Assembly (NCBI GenBank): GCA_028713995.1
Contig: JAQTNF010000040.1
Coordinates: forward strand, 1 to 36,166
Source of the DNA: Deltaproteobacteria bacterium
GTDB taxonomy: Bacteria; Myxococcota_A; Polyangia; JAAYKL01
Length of the DNA: 36,166 nucleotides
Reading direction: 5' to 3'
The position numbers and the translations under genes were made by a program. The notes under the pieces are model-generated. The model was given only the letters and a program-made list of their open reading frames with translations, ran no database searches and was not told the DNA's origin. Positions 30,801 to 36,166 of this stretch are shown here, in pieces. Position 1 is the stretch's first letter. Every line of letters begins with the position of its first letter.

Positions 30801-32456
30801 TCAGCCGCCCACAAAGAGACGCGCGATGTCATTCCAGGTGGCGAACACCAGAAGGGCCAGAATCATGGCCACGCCCACCAGCATGATCCGCTCCTTGAGC
30901 AGTCGGCTCAAGGGCTTGCGCAGGAGCGACTCCACTCCGATGAGGAGGATCTGGCCGCCGTCCAGGACCGGGATGGGGAAGAGGTTGATGAGGCCCAGGT
31001 TGACGCTGATGAGGGCCATGATCCACAGGAAGCTCAAGGCTCCCGCCTCGCCGGCGCGACCCGCGAGCTGTCCGATCATGATGGGCCCGCCCAAAGTGCG
31101 CACCGAGACCTTGCCCTGGAACAGGAGCTTGAAGCCCAGGAACATCACCTTGAAACCGTTGGCGGTTTCGGTTGCGGCAAAGGAGAGCGCGCTGCGCACG
31201 AGCGCCGGGTTGGGCACGGGCACCGGCGCCACGGCCGCGGCCATGCCCCAGAATCCCTTGTCGTACACGCCCGGCGCCGGGCCGAGCTTGCCCGCCTCTC
31301 CCGCGGGGTGGAACGCGGGCTTGTAGGAGCGCTCGAAGCTCTGTCCCTCGCGGGAAAAGGACAGCCTCCAGGTCCGTTCCGGTTCGCGCTCGATGGCGTC
31401 GAAGACCTGGCCCATGGGGTAGGTCCGGCCGTCCAGGGATTCGAGCCGGTCCCCACGCGCGAGGCCGATCTTGTCGGCCGCGCCGCCCGGGGCCACGTAG
31501 GCCACGAAATCCGCGGACGGACCGATGCCCAGATCCGCGAGCGAGTGGGCGTCCGCCGGCACCACCAGGATCAGGCTGCGCTTTCCCTTCTCGAGCGCGG
31601 TCTCGAGGGGCGGCTTGGCATCCGGGGCGAGGCGCCTCACCACCAGCCCCACGCTGTGCCCGGCGGCCGCGACCAGGACTTTTTCGAGCTCCACGTAGCG
31701 GGTCAAGGGCCTGCCGTTCGCGCTCACCACCACGTCGAACGTCCGGAGCCCCGCCTTGCCCGCCGGGCTTCCCGGGTCCTCCACCCCGACCTGCGCCGCC
31801 AGGTACGACGGCCCGATCCCGATGCGGCCGACGCGCTCCTTGACGTCGAGCAGCACGCGCTCCTCGAGCGGGGCGGGCGTGATGGTGCGCGTGAACAGGG
31901 TCTTGCCGCGTCGCACCTCGAACCTGAGGGGCACGCCCGGGCGGGGCGCCACGGCCGCGATCAGGTCGTCAAAGCTGCCGATCCGCTTGCCGCCGACGGA
32001 CTCGACGCGGTCGCCGGGCCGCAGACCAGCCTCGAACGCCGGGCTGCCCGGAAGGACGGTCCCCACCTCGGGGGGCACCACCTTGGTCATGGTGAGGCCC
32101 GCGCCGAAGTGCAGGAAGAGCGGAAAGATCAGGTTCATGCACGGCCCGCCCAGGATGATGACGAGCCGCTGCCAGCGGGGCTTGTCGCCGAACGCGCGGC
32201 CGCGATCCTCGGGCCCGAGCTCCTCGCTCGGATCCTCGCCGAGCATCTTCACGTAGCCGCCCACCGGGATCGCGCTCAGCCGGTACTCGGTCTCGCCGCG
32301 GCGCACGGCCGCGAGCTTGGGGCCGAACCCCATGGAGAACACGTGCACCTTGACCTTGAAGAGCTTGGCGAACAGGAAGTGGCCGCCCTCGTGGACGAGC
32401 ACCAGCACGCCGATGAGGATGATGAAGAAGACGAGGGCCCACAGGGTCGAAGCCAT
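30801..32456 (-). CDS. rseP: RseP-family site-2 metalloprotease with three PDZ domains
   Basis: 551 aa integral membrane protease that cleaves membrane-embedded anti-sigma factors and signal-peptide remnants. The zinc motif HEGGH (H22, E23, H26) lies in the first membrane helix; the second active-site motif NLFPIPVLDGGQI lies near the C-terminus. E. coli RseP has 450 residues and two PDZ domains; here three PDZ-like units are visible (VLPGSPAFEAGLRPGDRV, VEDPGSPAGKAGLRTFDVVV, VAPGGAADKIGLARGDRLES). The ATG at 32456 (MASTLW) has AAGGTG 5 bases upstream; the upstream in-frame start would add 11 residues. It stands alone here, without dxr, cdsA or bamA. Confidence 0.93.
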   Translation of the reverse strand: MASTLWALVFFIILIGVLVLVHEGGHFLFAKLFKVKVHVFSMGFGPKLAAVRRGETEYRLSAIPVGGYVKMLGEDPSEELGPEDRGRAFGDKPRWQRLVIILGGPCMNLIFPLFLHFGAGLTMTKVVPPEVGTVLPGSPAFEAGLRPGDRVESVGGKRIGSFDDLIAAVAPRPGVPLRFEVRRGKTLFTRTITPAPLEERVLLDVKERVGRIGIGPSYLAAQVGVEDPGSPAGKAGLRTFDVVVSANGRPLTRYVELEKVLVAAAGHSVGLVVRRLAPDAKPPLETALEKGKRSLILVVPADAHSLADLGIGPSADFVAYVAPGGAADKIGLARGDRLESLDGRTYPMGQVFDAIEREPERTWRLSFSREGQSFERSYKPAFHPAGEAGKLGPAPGVYDKGFWGMAAAVAPVPVPNPALVRSALSFAATETANGFKVMFLGFKLLFQGKVSVRTLGGPIMIGQLAGRAGEAGALSFLWIMALISVNLGLINLFPIPVLDGGQILLIGVESLLRKPLSRLLKERIMLVGVAMILALLVFATWNDIARLFVGG

Positions 32457-32534
32457 GCCGCACCTTACCACGAAGCGGGCAACGCACAATGCCGGGCCCG
32501 CGGGTCAGCGGCCGGTCCGGGTAAGTCGCCCATG

Positions 32535-32615
32535 CCGGTTCGAGGGCCCATTGTTCAGGGCCATGGCGAAGGAACCGGCCCCGGAGCCGTTGCTCCAGTG
32601 CCCGCCGCGGATCCC
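32535..32615 (-). pseudogene. remnant of a second FGE-sulfatase-like gene 3' end
   Basis: Read on the minus strand, this piece encodes RGGHWSNGSGAGSFAMALNN and then GPS, clearly homologous to [20 protein letters not shown] plus GPS at the end of the intact gene at 33337-34977. After GPS the frame departs (NRHGRL instead of WDDSIG), and there is no upstream domain. It is a leftover of a duplicated or replaced paralogue; the VapBC-type pair lies between it and the intact copy. Confidence 0.65.
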
Positions 32616-32643
32616 CGCCGCCGACAAGCCCGCCTTTCAGGCT

Positions 32644-33060
32644 TCAGGGGACGACGGTCAGCCCGCTGGCTCGGGACGCCTCGGCGAGGCGCTTGTCGAA
32701 CGTCGCGACCGCCGCGCCGAGATCCGAAGCCACTGCCAGGTGAAGGGAGTCCAACGTGCGAAGCGGGATCCTCGATTCGGTGCAGAACGCACGAACCACG
32801 GCCACGTGATCCGGTGACAGGGCCACCCGATGGTACACGCCCTGCGAAAGGTGCTCCTCGAAGAAGGACCGGCTTTGCTCCATCTGGTCACGCGTGAGAG
32901 ATCCCGCGCGCAGCTTTCGAGCCAGGCCCACGTAAAGCTCGGCCACCGTGACGTCGCTCACCGCGACGGCGTCGGCGGTCTCGACGATCCGCTGCGCCTC
33001 TTCGCTCTGCTCCTCCGGGACATAGCAGGGAAGGAGCAGCGAGGTGTCGGCGTAGATCAC
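32644..33060 (-). CDS. PIN-domain toxin, VapC-like
   Basis: 138 aa. PIN-domain RNase with the four acidic metal-binding positions: D5 (MIYADTS), E41 (VAELYVGL), D104 (LRTLDSLHLA) and D122 (ATFDKRL). PIN toxins of VapBC modules cut tRNA or rRNA when not bound by the antitoxin. The GTG start at 33060 overlaps the antitoxin stop as GTGA, the usual antitoxin-then-toxin order. It sits between the remnant at 32535-32615 and the 3' end of the FGE-like gene, so the module probably moved in or rode with a recombination event. Confidence 0.85.
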   Translation of the reverse strand: MIYADTSLLLPCYVPEEQSEEAQRIVETADAVAVSDVTVAELYVGLARKLRAGSLTRDQMEQSRSFFEEHLSQGVYHRVALSPDHVAVVRAFCTESRIPLRTLDSLHLAVASDLGAAVATFDKRLAEASRASGLTVVP

Positions 33061-33290
33061 GAGCGTTCCTCCTCGCGCATCTCCAGGATGGTGTTACCCG
33101 GGTATACGGGCGCTCCGAGCCGGGCCCGGAACCCGGCGAAATCGGGCACGGGGCGCTTCTCGGGCACCGCGGCCGCGCCGTCGTCAATCTCGATCCGGAT
33201 CCGGCGCCTTCCCCTGGGGGCGTGTCCCGGCGCCTTGACCACGAGCATACCGTCTTCCGCAATTTCAACTATGGTTTCGATGGTGACCAT
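33057..33290 (-). CDS. antitoxin of the VapBC-type pair
   Basis: 77 aa. The N-terminal half (MVTIETIVEIAEDGMLVVKA) reads as a short beta domain of the kind found in small antitoxins, followed by a basic stretch (RGRRRIRIEIDDG) and a C-terminal segment (PVPDFAGFRARLG to ILEMREEERS) of the type that wraps the PIN toxin. DNA binding for autoregulation is expected from family behaviour. The ATG at 33290 is preferred because GGAGGTG lies upstream at good spacing; the in-frame ATG at 33320 would add 10 residues. The toxin gene overlaps by 4 bases. Confidence 0.75.
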   Translation of the reverse strand: MVTIETIVEIAEDGMLVVKAPGHAPRGRRRIRIEIDDGAAAVPEKRPVPDFAGFRARLGAPVYPGNTILEMREEERS

Positions 33291-33336
33291 CCACTTCACC
33301 TCCGCTACTTCCGAGAGCATTGTACCATGGATCCCT

Positions 33337-34977
33337 CTACTTCTGGCGGCAGCAGCGAGCGCCTATGCTGTCGTCCCAGCCCGAGGGCCCGTAGTCCAGG
33401 GCCATGGCGAAGGCCCCGGCCTTGGAGCCGCTGGTCCAGCCCCCGCCGCGGCGCGCCGCCGGCGGCAGGCCCGCCGTGTGCGCCGTGCCGTTGTACGCCG
33501 TGCCGTTCACGCTCCACGTGGAGTCGCTCCCGTACGACGCGCCCCACACCGCGGCCGCCTCCTGCCCGTTCGCCGCCTGCCATGTCATCCCGCCCTCGCC
33601 CCACCACGCCACGAACTCCCACGGGTTCCCGATCATGTCCTCGGCCCCCCACATCGACACGCACGTCGCGGTCCCGCCCGGCGTGGTCCCGGCCAGCCCG
33701 GTCGCTCGCGGCGCGCTGTTTCCCGTGGCGATATGGCATTGGGCCCCGGACTCCGTGCCGCCCGTGTCGTACGTCCCGGCCGCGGCAGCCTGCCACTCCT
33801 CGTTCGTGCACAGCGATTTGCCCGCGAGCTCGCACGCCTGCTGCGCTTGGAACCACGTCATGGACCGCGACGGCGTCACTCCCGTCACCGAACAGGCATA
33901 CACGGGCGTGGACCAGTTCCCGTTGTCCGGGAACCCGGCCGGGAAGTCGTCGCTGCTCGCACCGTACTGCGCGCCGCCGCACGCGGCCGTCTCCCAGATC
34001 GATGCTTCGTACTTGTCGATCCAAAAATTGCCAACCTTCACCATCCTGTCGATCTTGCCGCCGCCCATGTCCTTCTCGCACAGCACGATCTGGCCGCACG
34101 TGCCGCAGGTCGTGTTGCGCGCGTAACCCTCCGGGCACTCGGGCAACCAGTAGCTCGTGTCCACCGTGAGCATGTCCACGGTCGCGTGGCCCGCTACGTC
34201 GAGATCGCCGGACAGAGCCGCGTTGGTCGCGTTCACGTCGCCGGTCACGGTCAGGCTGCCGTTCAGCGTGCAGTCTGTGCCTGTGCAGTCGAGCACGCTG
34301 TCGCCCTGATTGCCCTGATCGCCTTTCTCGCCTTGCAGGAAGAACACCTGCGCTGTCGCGTCGCCCTGCGGCGTGGCCACGGTCAACAGGAACAGCCCCG
34401 CGCCGATGGTCAGCGGCGAGGGGAACTTCGCGGTCACTTGCGTCATGGTCGCTCCCTCCACTGAAAACGTTATCGTCCCTTGGCTCGCCTGGCCCTCGGC
34501 ATTCACCGAGGTCGCGCCCGAGAGGTTCTCTCCCGTGATAATCAACGTCTGGTCAATGGTCCCGACGCGATGCGCGGCCGGAACCCGGTCCGTCGAATGC
34601 GCGTCCCAATCGGTCTGATCCTCGGGCCGCGGCGCAATCGCGAGCGCCGGCCCGGTCGCGTCGATGCCCGTGATGCTCGCCGACGTGTCCGTGTCGCTGT
34701 CCGAGTCTGTGTCGGTATCCGCGTCACTGTCGGCATCTGTGTCGGCATCGCCATCGGTATCGGAGTCCGCATCCGTGTCCGCGTCGGAATCGACATCCGT
34801 GTCTCCGTCGCTGCTCGAGCCCGTGTCCTCGTTCGTGTCCGTGTCGCTGTCCGAGTCGGTGTCACCGTCGGACGCTGTGTCCGTGCCCGTATCGGAGTCA
34901 CCAGTCATCTTGAGATCCTCGAACAGGCCGCACCCGGCGACGAGCGCAAACGGGAGCACGATGATGTTCCGGTTCAT
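33337..34977 (-). CDS. FGE-sulfatase-domain lipoprotein with Ser-Asp stalk
   Basis: 546 aa. Lipobox LVAGC (C16); an acidic Ser/Thr/Asp repeat stalk (residues about 26-100); an IPT/TIG-like beta domain ([20 protein letters not shown]); a short collagen-like stretch of Gly-X-Y triplets ([11 protein letters not shown]); an adhesin-like strand region ([20 protein letters not shown]); and a C-terminal formylglycine-generating-enzyme (SUMF1) domain, [12 protein letters not shown] to [21 protein letters not shown] and the final GARCCRQK. In secreted proteins this fold often has a C-type-lectin-like binding role rather than enzymatic activity. Probably a surface-displayed protein. The ATG is 1 base after the stop of the PEGA gene, so the two are translationally coupled. 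Many cysteines suggest disulfides. Confidence 0.85.
   Translation of the reverse strand: MNRNIIVLPFALVAGCGLFEDLKMTGDSDTGTDTASDGDTDSDSDTDTNEDTGSSSDGDTDVDSDADTDADSDTDGDADTDADSDADTDTDSDSDTDTSASITGIDATGPALAIAPRPEDQTDWDAHSTDRVPAAHRVGTIDQTLIITGENLSGATSVNAEGQASQGTITFSVEGATMTQVTAKFPSPLTIGAGLFLLTVATPQGDATAQVFFLQGEKGDQGNQGDSVLDCTGTDCTLNGSLTVTGDVNATNAALSGDLDVAGHATVDMLTVDTSYWLPECPEGYARNTTCGTCGQIVLCEKDMGGGKIDRMVKVGNFWIDKYEASIWETAACGGAQYGASSDDFPAGFPDNGNWSTPVYACSVTGVTPSRSMTWFQAQQACELAGKSLCTNEEWQAAAAGTYDTGGTESGAQCHIATGNSAPRATGLAGTTPGGTATCVSMWGAEDMIGNPWEFVAWWGEGGMTWQAANGQEAAAVWGASYGSDSTWSVNGTAYNGTAHTAGLPPAARRGGGWTSGSKAGAFAMALDYGPSGWDDSIGARCCRQK
34677..34902 (-). repeat. Ser-Asp/Thr-Asp coding repeat tract
   Basis: About 75 codons of imperfect hexanucleotide repeats encoding Asp-Ser, Asp-Thr, Asp-Ala and Asp-Gly in the stalk of the FGE-sulfatase lipoprotein; same kind as at 11589-11745. 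Confidence 0.7.
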
Positions 34978-34978
34978 G

Positions 34979-35965
34979 TCAGAACCTCTTTCCCACGGCC
35001 ACGCCGCCCCCGCCCGGAGCGACCCACGCAGACACCTTCGGCGCGCCCTCGTCCGAGTACACGCTGAAATCCGTGAAGGACGCGACGATCGCCGTGGTTA
35101 CGGCCGCCGCGCCCGCGAGCGCGATGAACGCGATGCCGGTATTCTGGAATCTTTCGGTCTCGTCCATTTTCACCTGCGTCGTGATATCGTCCTTGCGGTC
35201 TTCCACCGCGAAGTTCATGGCCACGGCCACGGCCCCGAACGCGCCGGTCGCGCCCAGCCCGATCCAGAACCAGAGCGGGCTGAGACCTCTCCCCCCCTGA
35301 CTGATCTCCGGTACCCGATCTCCCCTCCCCGACGGGGAGGGGCCGGGGGAGAGGTTCTTCCCGGACTCGGGCTCCGGCTGGGCCACGGACGCTACCGCAG
35401 GCTCGGCCTTGGGCTCGGTCGCCTCGACCTCGATCACCGCCCCGCCGCGCACCGACTGTTTCACGGCGAGCAGTTCCTTCCCGTCCTTCACGAGCCGGAT
35501 GTCGTGCTCCACGCCCGCGGTCACCGCGATGTCCGAGCCGAGCGGCGCGCGGCCTCGCTCCTCGCCGTCGATGAGCACCTGCGTGCCGGCCGGAGCCTTG
35601 ACCTTCACGCCGCCCACCATCTTGCGCATGCGATCCAGCTCGGCGAGCACCGCGTCGCGACGCTCGGGCTCGACGACGTCGCCGCCTTCTGCCAGGTAGC
35701 GCTCGAACGCCTCGATGGCCTGCCCGTACGCCTTGCGCGCGGCCTCGCACTGGCCGATGTTGTAAAGGAGCTTCCATGTAGGCTTGAGCCGGTCCGCCTC
35801 GCGGAACGCCCCCGCGGCCTCGGTGTACTTCCCCTCGTGAAACAGCGCCTTGCCCTTCTCGAACGCGGCCTTGGCCTCACCATCGCCCCCGGCCTGGGCC
35901 GAAGCCCAACCAGTGACCGCCATCGCGAGAATACAGACGAAAACTCCCGCCCACCAACGCGTCAT
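34979..35965 (-). CDS. exported TPR-PEGA protein with two C-terminal membrane spans
   Basis: 328 aa. Signal peptide ([16 protein letters not shown]), a TPR-like helical part ([20 protein letters not shown] to [16 protein letters not shown]), a PEGA domain ([19 protein letters not shown] to [11 protein letters not shown]), a low-complexity linker, and two membrane helices ([40 protein letters not shown]). The domain order is common in Myxococcota proteins of unknown function. The linker segment [14 protein letters not shown] is encoded by a nested palindromic element at 35285-35355 and looks inserted in frame. The ATG at 35965 follows AAAGGAG. It is coupled to the FGE-like lipoprotein gene (1-base gap), suggesting that they act together at the envelope. 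Confidence 0.82.
   Translation of the reverse strand: MTRWWAGVFVCILAMAVTGWASAQAGGDGEAKAAFEKGKALFHEGKYTEAAGAFREADRLKPTWKLLYNIGQCEAARKAYGQAIEAFERYLAEGGDVVEPERRDAVLAELDRMRKMVGGVKVKAPAGTQVLIDGEERGRAPLGSDIAVTAGVEHDIRLVKDGKELLAVKQSVRGGAVIEVEATEPKAEPAVASVAQPEPESGKNLSPGPSPSGRGDRVPEISQGGRGLSPLWFWIGLGATGAFGAVAVAMNFAVEDRKDDITTQVKMDETERFQNTGIAFIALAGAAAVTTAIVASFTDFSVYSDEGAPKVSAWVAPGGGGVAVGKRF
35285..35355. repeat. nested palindromic element inside the TPR-PEGA gene
   Basis: Outer inverted repeat ACCTCTCCCCC (35285-35295) with GGGGGAGAGGT (35345-35355), perfect over 11 bases, enclosing an inner perfect hairpin CCCCTCCCC (35322-35330)/GGGGAGGGG (35334-35342) with loop GAC. The 71-base unit does not break the reading frame. 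Peptides of the [11 protein letters not shown] kind encoded by such elements turn up in unrelated proteins of many genomes, as I recall, which fits a dispersed repeat. Confidence 0.7.
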
Positions 35966-36041
35966 CTCAATGCTCCTTTATTGAACGGATCAAGTATCGT
36001 TGGGGCGCGGAGGGCAGTCAAGCGCGGACGCGGACCCGACG

Positions 36042-36166
36042 GTGGACAGGCCAACAGATCGTGACCCACCCCGGTGGCGGTTCGACGAGGTTCCTTCAAG
36101 GGCTGACGCCTGGGGTGCGATGAAGGCCGTCCTCGCGCTGATGGAGTTGGACGGTCTGCGCGTTTT
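36042..36166 (+). CDS. partial open frame at the right edge
   Basis: The frame is open from 35985 to the window end without a stop. Candidate starts are GTG at 36042 or TTG at 36000. The C-terminal visible part (WRFDEVPSRADAWGAMKAVL) has the composition of real coding sequence in this genome, but no family is recognisable from about 40 residues. It is divergent from the TPR-PEGA gene. Confidence 0.25.
   Translation, partial: MDRPTDRDPPRWRFDEVPSRADAWGAMKAVLALMELDGLRV

Noticed and set aside
1-36166. tRNA, rRNA or riboswitch genes
   Set aside because: I saw no cloverleaf-like or conserved rRNA/riboswitch segment by eye; a covariance-model search would be needed to exclude small RNAs.

Overview
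The window is GC-rich, gene-dense bacterial DNA. It most resembles an uncultured member of the Myxococcota or a related former deltaproteobacterial lineage. The reasons are a PilZ protein of the type that is abundant as paralogues in Myxococcus, PEGA and TPR envelope proteins, many lipoproteins, three exported proteins with Ser-Asp repeat linkers, an mfd-parvulin-parvulin cluster, and anaerobe-type redox genes. This placement is inference; there is no rRNA or tRNA gene to anchor it. The first 2.5 kb is visibly less GC-rich and looks like accessory DNA.

Layout. 1-2749: an unknown gene, then a minus-strand run made of a truncated exonuclease/endonuclease/phosphatase remnant, a one-membrane-span protein and a small PD-(D/E)XK-like protein, with hairpin repeats at the broken end of the remnant. 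2750-9949: RlmN-like radical SAM enzyme, PEBP lipoprotein, acylphosphatase, a REC-histidine kinase translationally coupled to biotin synthase, a membrane sensor, a YHS lipoprotein, a HAD lipoprotein and a Nudix protein. 9958-11797: a periplasmic TPR protein and a Ser-Asp repeat lipoprotein. 11934-15093: an operon of an isolated N-terminal domain of aldehyde:ferredoxin oxidoreductase with NuoE- and NuoF-like subunits. 15136-18061: YbjN-like protein, FmdB zinc ribbon, DUF362 ferredoxin-like protein, alpha/beta hydrolase. 18167-26356: a lipoprotein, a PilZ-TM-PEGA protein, Mfd and two parvulin-type folding factors. 26494-29865: four overlapping genes for an orphan ABC ATPase, a HypB-like GTPase, a NifS-like cysteine desulfurase and a [4Fe-4S] protein. 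29893-36166: a degenerate Fic protein, RseP with three PDZ domains, a VapBC-type pair beside a remnant of a sulfatase-modifying-factor-like gene, the intact version of that gene coupled to a PEGA protein, and a partial reading frame at the right edge.

The best candidate for an undescribed system is 26494-29865. It pairs a HypB-type metal-insertion GTPase and a sulfur donor with a permease-free ABC ATPase and a Cys-rich Fe-S protein, which fits assembly of a dedicated metallocentre whose target enzyme is not in the window. Second are the AFOR-N/NuoE/NuoF operon, in which the usual catalytic subunit is cut at a domain boundary, and a biotin synthase lacking one ligand of the classical auxiliary cluster. 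Several genes have promoter-like hexamers placed so that the transcript would begin at the start codon, which suggests leaderless mRNAs.
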